Shown: positions 27,626 through 37,800 of the stretch, piece after piece
Numbering within the stretch: the stretch's first letter is position 1
Layout: each line of letters opens with the position of its first letter
Assembly (NCBI GenBank): GCA_947593515.1
Contig: CANQDQ010000006.1
Location: 30,625 to 94,624 of the forward strand
Origin: an uncultured Bacteroidales bacterium
GTDB lineage: Bacteria; Bacteroidota; Bacteroidia; Bacteroidales; UBA11471
Direction: 5' to 3'
DNA: 64,000 bases
Translations under genes and position numbers: made by a program
The notes under the pieces: model-generated
Database searches by the model: none
The model's input: only the letters and a program-made list of their open reading frames with translations
What the model was told of the DNA's origin: nothing

Positions 27626-29364
27626 AACGATATATTCCCATACTGCTTTTCCTCGCCGTATATGCTGCGGCAGACGCCCAGCAGAAAAACGACGACCCGC
27701 TGCGGCGCGAAGTCGTTATCGAAAAAGAGTTCACCCCGATTGTGCGCGATGCGTCAAAAATCAACTCCATACCCGAATTGGAAGTTTCGGCTTCGACGCA
27801 CCCCGACACCCGATACGCCGATTGGAACACCCCTTATAACACCGGCAACGCACTTACCCCGCTTTCGGCGGGCGACAACGGCGCCGAAGTACCGGACAGG
27901 CAGCACGGCTATGCCCGCTTCGTTATCGGCAACTACCTGAACATAAACGCCAACGCCGGCGTGCGCATCGTCGATACCCAAAAAGACAGACTGCTGCTGT
28001 GGTACGGGCACAACTCCTGCAACGCACATCTTTCTTTTCTCGAAAAAGAAGGAAAGACGTGGCAGCGCCGCAACGACAACAAACTGCGCCTGAAATACAC
28101 GCACGATTTCACAAAAGGTCGCTGGAACTTCGACGCCGACTACCGCTACAATACCTTTAACTACTATGGCATGCCGCTGAACGATATTCCCTCGAGGGTA
28201 TCGGGAAGCAACCAGCAAACCGTACAGCAATACGGATTTACAACCTCTTTCCTCTCGGCGCCGGACAAAACATTCAACTACACCATCGAAGCCGCCTACC
28301 ACGGCTACAACAACGATTTGGGTCTGTACTACGGCGAGCGCGGCGGCATCGAAAATCATGTTACCGTAGCATTCGACGGAAACGTCGCGATAAACGACCG
28401 CCACAAAGCGGGCATCGCCCTAAGTATGGATAACCTGCACTACAACCGGTGTCAAACACAACCGATTGCCGACGACCCTGCTCTTGAAGGAGAGAAAAAC
28501 ACCCACACGATCATCGGCTTGGAACCCTATTTCGCCATCGAAAAAGAGGCGCTCCGATTCAAAGCGGGAGTATCGATAGACTTTTCTTTCAATTACGGTA
28601 CCATATTCCGTATTGCGCCCGACGTGAAATTCGAGTGGCATTTCGACAAAGCCGGCGTGCTCTACACCGAACTCACCGGCGGAAAAAGCCTCAACACGTG
28701 GCGCCGCATGAGTGCGCTGACGGAGTATATCGACCCGACAACCATTCTGCCCGACACCTATACCCCAGCCGACTTCACGCTCGGATTCCGCTCCTCCGTC
28801 CTCAAAAAATTTCATTTTGCTCTCTACGGCGGTATAAAATATTGTGTCGATGCCCTTTTCGACTGCCGAATGGAACATCTCGATGTCTCCGCATCTTCTA
28901 CGATGGCAACCCGCAGCGTCATCGGCTTCTACTCCGACGACGCCTACGCATGGAAAGTCGGTGCCGAAATGCAGTACTCCCTGCTGGATATTCTCACCGC
29001 CCGGCTGGCATGGGAGCACAACGAATGGCGCAGCGACGGGGCGCGAATACGCTTTTCGCAGCCGCGCGACGAGTGGAACGTCGATGTTACTGTTACCCCC
29101 ATAAAACCGCTCGACATAAAAGCAGGGTTCTACTATGCCGGCGGCTTGGGCTATGTAAATCAATCGTGGGGAAACATCGTCTACGATGAAGCAGGCGCCC
29201 TGCCCAACATCGCCAATCTCGATCTCGGCGCCACGTACCGGCTTAACAAAATGATACATTTTTCGCTGCAATTCAATAATCTGCTTTCGCGAAAGTATGA
29301 TTTATTTTATGGAATGCCGGCGCAACGCTTTCATTTTCTGGTAGGTATGGGCATCGTTTTCTAA
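27622..29364 (+). CDS. Plug-less TonB-receptor-like outer-membrane beta-barrel protein
   Basis: The 580-residue protein has a signal peptide (MKRYIPILLFLAVYAAADAQ). A short conserved N-terminal block follows (VVIEKEFTPIVRDASKIN, residues 29-46), then about 500 residues of alternating amphipathic strands ending in the aromatic residue Phe, as expected of a BAM-assembled barrel. There is no TonB plug domain and no carboxypeptidase-like repeat, so it is not a SusC-type receptor, although such proteins are often annotated as TonB-dependent receptors. The start overlaps the stop of the TPR gene by 4 bp. Substrate and role are unknown; I infer a TPR-barrel envelope module. Confidence 0.8.
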   Translation: MKRYIPILLFLAVYAAADAQQKNDDPLRREVVIEKEFTPIVRDASKINSIPELEVSASTHPDTRYADWNTPYNTGNALTPLSAGDNGAEVPDRQHGYARFVIGNYLNINANAGVRIVDTQKDRLLLWYGHNSCNAHLSFLEKEGKTWQRRNDNKLRLKYTHDFTKGRWNFDADYRYNTFNYYGMPLNDIPSRVSGSNQQTVQQYGFTTSFLSAPDKTFNYTIEAAYHGYNNDLGLYYGERGGIENHVTVAFDGNVAINDRHKAGIALSMDNLHYNRCQTQPIADDPALEGEKNTHTIIGLEPYFAIEKEALRFKAGVSIDFSFNYGTIFRIAPDVKFEWHFDKAGVLYTELTGGKSLNTWRRMSALTEYIDPTTILPDTYTPADFTLGFRSSVLKKFHFALYGGIKYCVDALFDCRMEHLDVSASSTMATRSVIGFYSDDAYAWKVGAEMQYSLLDILTARLAWEHNEWRSDGARIRFSQPRDEWNVDVTVTPIKPLDIKAGFYYAGGLGYVNQSWGNIVYDEAGALPNIANLDLGATYRLNKMIHFSLQFNNLLSRKYDLFYGMPAQRFHFLVGMGIVF

Positions 29365-29426
29365 CCGTTTCACGGCAAAAAATTTTTTTAACGGTTAAAT
29401 ATCGGATTTTCAAACGCATTTTTTTC

Positions 29427-29434
29427 TACTTTTG
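29427..29434 (+). promoter_or_regulatory. -7 promoter box of topA
   Basis: TACTTTTG fits TAnnTTTG and lies 29 bp before the topA ATG. No clear -33 TTTG is present. Confidence 0.55.
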
Positions 29435-29463
29435 CAGGCGGAAAATTAAATTCGCGAGAGAAG

Positions 29464-31800
29464 ATGTCGAAAAATTTAGTCATAGTAGAGTCCCCTGCGA
29501 AAGCAAGAACCATAGAAAAATTCTTAGGGAGCGATTATAAAGTATTGTCGAGTTACGGTCATATACGCGACCTGAAAAAAAGAGATTTCAGTATCGACAT
29601 AAACCACAACTTCACCCCGCTGTACGAAGTCCCCGAAGACAAGCTGAAAATCGTCGATACCCTGAGAAAGGAGGCGGACAAAGCCGACGTCGTATGGCTC
29701 GCGTCCGATGAAGACCGCGAAGGAGAAGCCATAGCATGGCACCTGTACGAGGTGCTGCACCTGACGCCCGAAAAGACCCGCCGCATCGTCTTCCACGAAA
29801 TTACGAAGACGGCGATACTCCACGCCATCGAAAATCCGCGCGACATCGACCTCGACCGCGTAAACGCCCAACAGGCTCGACGCATTCTCGACCGCATCGT
29901 CGGGTTTGAATTGTCGCCCGTCCTTTGGAAAAAGGTGAAACCCGCGCTCTCCGCCGGTCGCGTGCAATCGGTTGCCGTGCGCCTCATCGTCGAACGGGAG
30001 CGGGAAATCGAACAGTTCCGCAGCGAAGCCTCCTACCGCGTCGTCGCCACCTTTATCATACCCACCGACAGCGGTGCCGTAGAAATGAAAGCCGAGCTCA
30101 ACAACCGACTCAAAACCAAAGAAGAGGCGCTCGCCCTGCTCGACGCCTGCAAAGATGCGACGTTCACGATAGAAGACATACAGGTGAAGCCCGCCCGCAA
30201 ATCGCCCGCGCCGCCTTTCACCACCTCCACCCTGCAACAGGAGGCATCGCGCAAACTCGGACTCTCCGTAGCGCAAACCATGATTATCGCGCAGCGGCTG
30301 TACGAATCGGGATTCATCACCTACATGCGTACCGACTCCGTCAATCTCTCGTCCCTCGCCCTGAATACCTCCAAAACGGAAATTCTGGCAAACTGGGGAG
30401 AGGCATACCTCAAAACACGCAACTACCAGACGAAAACCAAAGGGGCGCAGGAAGCCCACGAGGCGATACGTCCGACCTATATCAACCACCACGACATCGA
30501 GGCGCCCGCATCGGAAAAGAGACTCTACGACCTCGTGTGGAAACGCACCATCGCCTCGCAGATGAGCGATGCCGAGATAGAAAAGACAACCGCCACGATC
30601 GGCATATCGGGACGACCCGAAAAATTCGTCGCCACCGGCGAAGTAGTGAAATTCGACGGATTCCTGCACGTCTATTACGAATCGAGCGACGACGATGCCG
30701 AGAACGGCGAAAACAACGGGAAAATGCTGCCCCCGCTCAAAGCAGGAGCCAAACTCATAACGAGTGAAATAGAGGCAACCGAGCGTTTCTCGCAGCGCCC
30801 GCCGCGTTACACGGAGGCATCGCTCGTGCACAAGCTCGAAGAGCTGGGCATCGGACGCCCCTCGACCTATGCCCCGACCATATCCACCATACAGCAGCGC
30901 AACTATGTGGAGCGCGGCGACCGTCCGGGCACGGAACGCACTTACAACACGCTGCTGCTGAAAAAGGGAAAAATCACCGACAAAAACAAAACCGAAACCG
31001 TCGGTGCGGAAAAGAGCAAACTGCTGCCCACCGACATCGGCATTGTCGTAAACGACTTCCTGACCGAGCATTTCCCCGACATTCTCAACTACAATTTCAC
31101 CGCGCAAATCGAAGAAGAATTCGATAAAGTGGCAGAAGGCAAACTCGTGTGGAACAATACGCTGCACGAATTTTACAAACTTTTCCACCCCGCTGTCGAA
31201 GATGCCACGTCGCAGCGCCTCGACCATCGGGTGGGAGAGCGCATCATCGGCACCGACCCCAAGAGCGGTCGTCCCGTGTCGGTAAAAATAGGGCGCTTCG
31301 GTCCGCTGGTGCAAATCGGCTCGCCCGAAGACAAAGAAAAACCGCTTTTCTCCTCGTTGCAGAAAGGGCAGTCCATCAATACCATTACGCTCGAAGAAGC
31401 ATTGAAACTCTTTGAACTGCCCCGCACATTAGGTGAACTCGACGGCGATGCCGTAACGGTTTCGACCGGACGGTTCGGTCCGTACATACGCCACAACAAC
31501 AAATACATCTCCCTGCCCAAAGAGTACGAACCGCAAACCGTAACGTACGAAGAGGCGGTGGAAGTAATCCGAAAAAAACAAGCGGAAGAAAAACAGCGCC
31601 TTATCAAAAGTTTCGACGACGGCAGCGGCATCGAAATTCTGAACGGACGATTCGGTCCGTACATCAGTTGCAACGGCAAGAATTACAAAATCCCGAAAAG
31701 CGCCTCTCCCGAGAATCTCACGAGCGAGGATTGCCGGAAAATCATCGAAAACGAAACGATGCCCAAGCCGGCGCGCCGCCGTCGTTTTCCGAGAAAATAA
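29464..31800 (+). CDS. topA: DNA topoisomerase I
   Basis: TopA relaxes negatively supercoiled DNA by transient single-strand breakage. The 778-residue protein has an N-terminal TOPRIM domain (LVIVESPAKARTIEKFLG, then SDEDREGEAIAWH with the acidic triad) and the catalytic tyrosine in GFITYMRTDS (Tyr287). Instead of Cys4 zinc fingers, the C-terminus carries repeats of the form GRFGPYI: GRFGPLVQIG, GRFGPYIRHNNKY and GRFGPYISCNGKNY (after about residue 600). It ends in a basic tail (ARRRRFPRK). This zinc-free C-terminal arrangement is known from several phyla. A strong hairpin terminator follows. Confidence 0.97.
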   Translation: MSKNLVIVESPAKARTIEKFLGSDYKVLSSYGHIRDLKKRDFSIDINHNFTPLYEVPEDKLKIVDTLRKEADKADVVWLASDEDREGEAIAWHLYEVLHLTPEKTRRIVFHEITKTAILHAIENPRDIDLDRVNAQQARRILDRIVGFELSPVLWKKVKPALSAGRVQSVAVRLIVEREREIEQFRSEASYRVVATFIIPTDSGAVEMKAELNNRLKTKEEALALLDACKDATFTIEDIQVKPARKSPAPPFTTSTLQQEASRKLGLSVAQTMIIAQRLYESGFITYMRTDSVNLSSLALNTSKTEILANWGEAYLKTRNYQTKTKGAQEAHEAIRPTYINHHDIEAPASEKRLYDLVWKRTIASQMSDAEIEKTTATIGISGRPEKFVATGEVVKFDGFLHVYYESSDDDAENGENNGKMLPPLKAGAKLITSEIEATERFSQRPPRYTEASLVHKLEELGIGRPSTYAPTISTIQQRNYVERGDRPGTERTYNTLLLKKGKITDKNKTETVGAEKSKLLPTDIGIVVNDFLTEHFPDILNYNFTAQIEEEFDKVAEGKLVWNNTLHEFYKLFHPAVEDATSQRLDHRVGERIIGTDPKSGRPVSVKIGRFGPLVQIGSPEDKEKPLFSSLQKGQSINTITLEEALKLFELPRTLGELDGDAVTVSTGRFGPYIRHNNKYISLPKEYEPQTVTYEEAVEVIRKKQAEEKQRLIKSFDDGSGIEILNGRFGPYISCNGKNYKIPKSASPENLTSEDCRKIIENETMPKPARRRRFPRK

Positions 31801-31819
31801 AACATTTCCCTGTTTAGGG

Positions 31820-31852
31820 CAACGGCGTGGAGATTGACTCTCCACGCCGTTG
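31820..31852 (+). terminator. Terminator after topA
   Basis: A perfect 14-bp stem (CAACGGCGTGGAGA, 31820-31833, with 31839-31852) encloses a 5-nt loop 20 bp after the topA stop. The downstream T-tract is weak (TTATATAA). Confidence 0.82.
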
Positions 31853-31954
31853 TTATATAAACTCTTCACTATTACTGCGATAAGCAAACGACCGGCTGGC
31901 ATTGTCTCGATTGCCTGTTTTTCCAACAAATAAAAAAATTTTTAGTTATCTTCA

Positions 31955-31982
31955 TTGAAAACAATAAATATTATTATCTTTG
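31955..31982 (+). promoter_or_regulatory. Promoter of the secreted-protein cassette
   Basis: TTG (31955-31957), a 17-bp spacer and TATCTTTG (31975-31982) precede the ATG at 32009 by 26 bp. Confidence 0.65.
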
Positions 31983-32008
31983 CGCCAATATCTTTAATTT
32001 ACAATATT

Positions 32009-32860
32009 ATGAAAAGAAAAAACAACTGTTCCGATTTCTGCCTTTTTCAGACAGGCAGAAATTTTCTGTGGAAGAAATTTTCATTTCTTCTGATGTGTGC
32101 GTTTCTGGGTTCGCTCTCTACAACCGCACAAACAAAAGTGGGAGATGCCATTGTGAAAGATGGAATTCCCTGCATCGTAATTCAAGTGTACGACGAAGCC
32201 GGAAATCATGGATTGGCAATGTCATTGTCTCCAACAACAAAAGCTCTTAAAACAGCAAAAAAGACCGGAGAAATGAAATGGTTCTATTCTCCGAAAAAAC
32301 TGAAAGGCTCTGCAAAAAAATTACAACGGAAATACTGGAAAGAATATTACAATCGCACAAAATGCGACAGCTTAAAAATCCAAACTTCAAATATTTCTGC
32401 GCGAACAAGACCATCGACAAGCCATAGCGGCAAAGAGAATATGAAAAACGTTATCGACTATTGCAACGAAAAAGACATCGAAATGGAAATGTACTTTCCG
32501 GAATATGCGTGGGCGCAGAGTCTCGGCGAAGGTTGGTTTATTCCCGGCGTAAATGAATTGGAATCATTGGTCAAATTACAAGGTTTCGATGGAATACGAG
32601 ATAGAAAAAGACCGTCTAAAATTTCGAAGATTAGGAAAAAATTTTGGGCTAATTGGAATAATTCTATCCTTTCCCTTTCCCAAAATGGAGATGATATATT
32701 TCTATTTAAAGATGTCACAATTCCTTTTTCTTTTATTGCATCTTCAACTCTCGTAGGTGCAACTCCAACTGTTTTACTTCCTTTCTCGAGAATAGGAGTA
32801 TGTTTTTATGTTATGGCAGTGGAGGGGGCGAGGACATATACTGCCATATGTGAATTTTGA
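32009..32860 (+). CDS. Secreted protein with DUF1566/Fibrobacter-paralogue-like domain
   Basis: The 283-residue product has an unusually long basic leader before its hydrophobic segment (WKKFSFLLMCAFLGSLSTTAQ), consistent with a signal peptide. The mature part includes AWAQSLGEGWFIPGVNELESL (about residues 170-190), which resembles the 'W-x-LPS-x-x-EL' core of DUF1566/Fib_succ_major domains found on Bacteroidota surface proteins. The end (GVCFYVMAVEGARTYTAICEF) also fits that fold. A lysine-rich middle section (KKLKGSAKKLQRKYWKEYY) is less typical. The gene is markedly AT-rich compared with topA and pairs with a lipoprotein gene 27 bp downstream. Specific function is unknown. Confidence 0.6.
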   Translation: MKRKNNCSDFCLFQTGRNFLWKKFSFLLMCAFLGSLSTTAQTKVGDAIVKDGIPCIVIQVYDEAGNHGLAMSLSPTTKALKTAKKTGEMKWFYSPKKLKGSAKKLQRKYWKEYYNRTKCDSLKIQTSNISARTRPSTSHSGKENMKNVIDYCNEKDIEMEMYFPEYAWAQSLGEGWFIPGVNELESLVKLQGFDGIRDRKRPSKISKIRKKFWANWNNSILSLSQNGDDIFLFKDVTIPFSFIASSTLVGATPTVLLPFSRIGVCFYVMAVEGARTYTAICEF

Positions 32861-32887
32861 TTTCCATAAATTAATAAAAAGATAAAA

Positions 32888-33559
32888 ATGAAAACAAAAC
32901 TTATTTCGACATATTTCTCTCTGTTATTTCTGTTTGCCTCGTGTTCCACGCCGCTGCACGTTACTCCGGTGAAACAGACCGAAAAAATCTATGAGAAAGA
33001 AAACATGGAATTTATCGGTTTCAAAAATATCAACAAAAACAACCCGCTTCTCAAAAACTTCGGAGCGGAACTTGAACGTCACCGCATCGCACTGAATCGT
33101 CAGGATTTCTATATGGGCGTCTATTCGTTTCAAGAATTGGAAAATTACAAATCGACGATGCGTTATATTTCGTTCGTCGATGTTTCCGCCGTCCACAATA
33201 CATGGGACGACTCCATATACGACAAAGAAGGCTTGTTGGCAGGCGGGTGGGTTATTGCCGGCGTAACTTGCTTTACGCTTTTTCCCGTATATGTGCCGAT
33301 GATGTGCGCTTCCAACAAAAACTACTGCCAGCTCGACGTCATGTGCAAATGTACGCTGTATGTATATGATACGGAACAAAAAGAGGTCGTACTCTCCATA
33401 CCGATGGAGTTCCGCGACACGCAGGTGCTGAAAGGACAGTACGGCAACAAGCAGACCGACCGTAATGCTGTTACCGAACGGGGACGCAATATGCTTTACA
33501 ACGAATTTTTGAAATATTTCGATCGGGCATACCAATTCCTCGACAGCAAAAACAAATAG
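32888..33559 (+). CDS. Lipoprotein of unknown function
   Basis: The 223-residue protein begins with a type II signal peptide whose lipobox FASC puts the lipidated Cys at about residue 19 (LLFLFASCSTPLH). The mature region has no domain I recognise. It contains a short hydrophobic, cysteine-containing stretch (GGWVIAGVTCFTLFPVYVPMMC, about residues 118-139), a possible membrane-associated hairpin, and a beta-rich C-terminal half with a YVYDTEQKEVVLSIPMEF strand pattern. It lies 27 bp after the DUF1566-like gene and before a bidirectional terminator, forming a two-gene unit. The AT-rich composition suggests later acquisition than its neighbours. Confidence 0.65.
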   Translation: MKTKLISTYFSLLFLFASCSTPLHVTPVKQTEKIYEKENMEFIGFKNINKNNPLLKNFGAELERHRIALNRQDFYMGVYSFQELENYKSTMRYISFVDVSAVHNTWDDSIYDKEGLLAGGWVIAGVTCFTLFPVYVPMMCASNKNYCQLDVMCKCTLYVYDTEQKEVVLSIPMEFRDTQVLKGQYGNKQTDRNAVTERGRNMLYNEFLKYFDRAYQFLDSKNK

Positions 33560-33576
33560 CGATAATTCTTGAAAAG

Positions 33577-33613
33577 AAAATAGCCGAATGATTTATGTTC
33601 ATTCGGCTATTTT
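33577..33613. terminator. Bidirectional terminator between the lipoprotein and epimerase genes
   Basis: AAAATAGCCGAATG (33577-33590) pairs with CATTCGGCTATTTT (33600-33613) around a 9-nt loop, flanked by an A-run on the left and a T-run on the right, between convergent genes. Confidence 0.9.
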
Positions 33614-33642
33614 TTAATAACGCTGCCTGCTTGCCGAAATCA

Positions 33643-34653
33643 TTACAGCCACTTTTCCTTTTGGTACCACGCGACGGTTTCGGCAACGCCGCGCTCGAGC
33701 GGGTAGTCGGGCACGAAGCCCAGTTCGGTCTGCGCCGCCGTCGTGTCGCAAATCCAGTTGCGCTGTTTCATGATGCGGTACTTGTCGCGGTTGAGCGTAC
33801 TCGTGCCGCCCGTCAGCGCCGCCGTTTTCTCGGCGATATACGAAACGACCCAAAGAACGAACAGCGGCACGCGCACCGGCAGCACGAAGCGTTTGTGCAG
33901 CGCACGGGCGGCATAGCGACGGAACTGCGTGGAGCGGTATGCCCCGCCGTCGGAGAGGAAATAGCCCCGCCGCTTCACCCCTTTGTCGATAGCGAGAAAA
34001 ATGGCTTTCACCAAATCTTTCACATAGATGAACGTGATGAGCTGCTTGCGGTAGCCGACCGAAAAGTCGAAGCCCGCCTTAATCGTTTTCACCATCAGGA
34101 AATAATCTTTTTCGCGCGGACCATAGACACCGGTGGGGCGCATGAACACATACGGGAAATCGGGCATTGCTTCCAAAACCCGCTCGGCAAGGAGTTTGCT
34201 TTTCCCGTAAAAGGTGTTGGGGCGCGGCTCGTCGTCGGGTCGTATGGGAGTGAAAGTGCGTTCGTTGCCCACGCCCCACGCGCTGAGGCTGCTCATCATG
34301 ATAAATTGGTCGGGCACGCAGCCCACGTCCGTAAGCGCGGCGGCGAAATTAGAGACGAATGTGCAGTTGATGCGTTCGAAATCGGCATTGTTTCTGCATT
34401 TCGTCGCACCGAGATTGTGTACGATGTAATCCCACCTGCCCACCTCGGCAAGCTGCCGGAGCAGCTGTTTTTTGAGCGTCTCCCTGTCGCCGAAACAGAG
34501 GTCGATGAAATGAATGTTCCCGTCTTGGAGGTATTCACGGCTCGTCGTGGCGCGCACGCCCGCCCACGTTTCATAGCCTCGCCGCAGGGCTTCTTCTACG
34601 ATGAAACCGCCGATGAAACCGCCGGCGCCCGTTATCAATATCCGTTTTTGCAT
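33643..34653 (-). CDS. NAD-dependent epimerase/dehydratase (extended SDR)
   Basis: The 336-residue protein is an extended short-chain dehydrogenase of the sugar-nucleotide epimerase/dehydratase type. The cofactor loop GAGGFIG is at residues 10-16, and the catalytic YxxxK is seen as YGKSK (about residues 149-153), with the upstream Ser in MMSSLSAWG. The C-terminal region (FVLWVVSYIAEKTAALTG) is partly hydrophobic. The substrate cannot be assigned. It is monocistronic and convergent with the lipoprotein gene. Its plus strand here has more G than C (20 G, 14 C in 34321-34380), unlike the rest of the left half. Confidence 0.88.
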   Translation of the reverse strand: MQKRILITGAGGFIGGFIVEEALRRGYETWAGVRATTSREYLQDGNIHFIDLCFGDRETLKKQLLRQLAEVGRWDYIVHNLGATKCRNNADFERINCTFVSNFAAALTDVGCVPDQFIMMSSLSAWGVGNERTFTPIRPDDEPRPNTFYGKSKLLAERVLEAMPDFPYVFMRPTGVYGPREKDYFLMVKTIKAGFDFSVGYRKQLITFIYVKDLVKAIFLAIDKGVKRRGYFLSDGGAYRSTQFRRYAARALHKRFVLPVRVPLFVLWVVSYIAEKTAALTGGTSTLNRDKYRIMKQRNWICDTTAAQTELGFVPDYPLERGVAETVAWYQKEKWL

Positions 34654-34672
34654 ATCCGTATGATTCTCTTTT

Positions 34673-34704
34673 CAAAGATACAAAAGGTTTGTTCAACTTT
34701 ACAA
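34673..34704 (-). promoter_or_regulatory. Promoter of the epimerase gene
   Basis: On the minus strand, TTG (34704-34702), a 21-bp spacer and TATCTTTG (34680-34673) lie 20 bp before the ATG. Confidence 0.6.
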
Positions 34705-34796
34705 TCGAAGAGGCTTATTTTCGATTTTTCGTACTTCATGCCCCTTTATACGGTGATAATTACCAACTTTTAATTCTCTATATGGAATATCTTTCT

Positions 34797-34804
34797 TATC
34801 TTTG
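34797..34804 (+). promoter_or_regulatory. -7 promoter box of the DUF2723 gene
   Basis: TATCTTTG fits TAnnTTTG and lies 39 bp before the ATG at 34844. No clear -33 element. Confidence 0.5.
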
Positions 34805-34843
34805 CCGAAATATTGTGAATCTCACTATTCGATAATTGCAATT

Positions 34844-37800
34844 ATGAAACAATACAAATTGTTGAACAACCTGTTAGGTTGGGTCGTCTTTCTCATTGCT
34901 GCGGTAACTTATATCCTCACGCTCGAACCGACAGCGAGCTTTTGGGACTGCGGCGAATTTATTTCTTCGGCATACAAATTTGAAGTGGGACACCCGCCGG
35001 GAAACCCCGTTTTCATGCTGACGGGGCGCTTCTTTGCCAACTTCGCCTCCGACCCTTCGCACGTGGCTTATATGATAAACCTCATGTCGGCGCTGCTGAG
35101 TGCGGGCACCATACTGTTCCTTTTCTGGACGATAACGCGGCTCGCGCGCAAAATCATCGTGAAAGCCGGCGAGGAAATATCGCTCGCGCAAACGATAACG
35201 GTGCTTGCCTGCGGCGCAGTGGGTGCTTTGGCTTACACGTGGAGCGACACGTTCTGGTTTTCCGCCGTCGAAGGTGAGGTATATGCCTACTCCTCTTTCT
35301 GCACGGCGCTGGTGTTCTGGCTTATTCTCAAATGGGAAGATGTAGCCGACGAACCGCACTCCGACCGCTACATCGTACTTATTGCCTACATCATAGGCAT
35401 CTCCATTGCCGTACACCTGCTCAACCTGCTGACGATACCGGCATTGGTGCTTGTCTACTATTTCCGCAAATTCAACAACCCGACGGTAAAAGGCTCTATC
35501 GTGGCGCTGCTGCTCTCTTTCGCAGGCATCGTATTCCTTCTCTACGGTCTCGTACCGGGATTCGTGAAAGTTGCCGGCTGGGCGGAACTGTTGTGTGTAA
35601 ACGGGCTGGGAATGCCATTCAATACGGGTGTGGTACTCTACTTCATACTCGTCATTGCCTGCATCGTATGGGGATTGTATGAAACCTATCAGCGTCAAAA
35701 CGAAACCCGCCTGCGCCTGTCGTTCCTCATAAGCGTGATACTGGTGGGTCTGCCTTTCATCAGCAGCAAAATATGGGTAGGTATCCTCATTTCGACAGCA
35801 TTGGCTATTTATCTGTTTTACAATAAAAAACTGTCGGTTCGCCTGCTCAACATGGTATTGGTGTCGATATTGGTCATCTTTATCGGATACTCCTCCTACG
35901 CCATTATCGTGATACGCTCGTCTGCCAATACGCCGATGGACCAAAATTCGCCGGAAGACGTTTTTGCATTGGGCAGCTACCTCAACCGCGAACAATACGG
36001 CGATAGACCGCTGCTGTACGGACAAACTTTCGTAGCCGAAATATCGAGAGATAACAATGGCGTGCCACGCTCGGTGGAAGGTGCGGCTATCTGGGCGAAA
36101 AAAATCAAGACATCGCCCAACGAACCCGACCGGTACGAAATCATCGACCACAAACAAAATTATATCTATATACCCGAACTTTGTACGTTTTTCCCACGTA
36201 TGTACTCCTCCGAAGGCAACCACGTACAGGCTTACAAAGAATGGTCGGGCTACAAGGGAAAACAGGTAAGAGTGAACGGGCGACTCTATCGTAAACCTAC
36301 ATTCGGCGAGAACTTGAAATTTTTCTTCGACTATCAAGTCAATTTCATGTACTGGCGCTACTTCATGTGGAATTTCGTCGGTCGCCAGAACGACATACAG
36401 GGTAACGGCGACGTCGCTTACGGAAACTGGATTACCGGCTTCGACTTCATCGATAACCAACTGGTCGGCGACCAATCGCTGCTGCCTACGGAATTGAAAG
36501 AAAATAAGGGGCATAACGTCTTCTACATGCTGCCCCTGTTGTTAGGCATCTTGGGATTGCTGCTTCAACTCTACTCGGGCAAAAAAGGCATCGAGAGCTT
36601 CTGGGTGGTCTTTTTCTTTTTCTTCATGACAGGACTGGCAATCGTGATTTATCTCAATCAAACGCCTTACCAACCGCGTGAACGGGATTATGCGTATGCC
36701 GGTTCGTTCTATGCTTTCTCCATTTGGATAGGTCTCGGAACGGCAGCCATATACAAATTTCTGAGCAGACAGATAAATCCCGTCGTGTCAGCTTCCATCG
36801 CCGCCGTCGTATCGCTTGTCGTTCCCTTGCAAATGGTAGGGCAGACATGGGACGACCACGACCGTTCGGGACGTTACACCTGCCGCGATTTCGGAAAAAA
36901 CTATCTCTCGTCCGTCGATGAAAACGGCATCATATTCACAAACGGCGACAACGATACCTTCCCTCTGTGGTATGCTCAGGAAACCGAAGGCTACCGCACC
37001 GATGTACGCGTATGCAACCTCTCTTACCTGCAAACCGACTGGTACGTGAACCAGATGAAGTCGCAGGCTTACGAGTCGGCTCCGCTGCCCATATCCATGA
37101 AAGAGTCGCAATACGGAAACAAAAAACGCGAGTATGCCTACGTCTTCGACAGAGTAGATTATCCTGTTTCTGTAAGGGCTGCTATGAACTATTTCCTGTC
37201 CGACAACGAAAATACCAAGAGAGTGCCCGGATATGGAAACATCAATCACCTGCCTACGGGAAATCTCTATATAAACATAGACAAAGATGCCGCAGCTGCA
37301 TCGGGTATCGTTCCGGAAGATTATAAAAACGACATCGTCGATACGATGAATCTTCCTATATCGAAAAATATTCTTCTGCTGAACGATCTTTCCGTACTCG
37401 ATATGCTTGCCACCAATGCAGAGGAGGGGTGGAAACGTCCTATTTACTTCGCTACTACGGTAGATCCCAATATGTTTGTAGAAACAGACAAATACTTCAT
37501 GCGCACCGGTATGGCTTATAAAATCGTTCCTGTAAATTTTGGCAATAAAAGAAACGATTATGCCATAGATACGGATAAGATGTATGACAACATCATGAAC
37601 AAATTCGTATGGGGAGGAATAGACACCGTGCCCGATATTTATTTGGACGAAACCATACGGCGCATGTGCTACTCCTACCGCATCATGTTTACGGATTTGG
37701 TAAACCAACTGTTGGAAGAAAACAAAATAGAAAAGGCTGCTAAAGCTCTTGACTATTGCATGGAAAAAATACCGGAAACCGCCGTAAGACACAACTATAT

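Noticed and set aside
32009..33559. A toxin-antitoxin or immunity pair reading of the AT-rich cassette
   Set aside because: Both products carry export signals and the sizes (283 and 223 residues) and motifs do not fit any toxin-immunity family I know.
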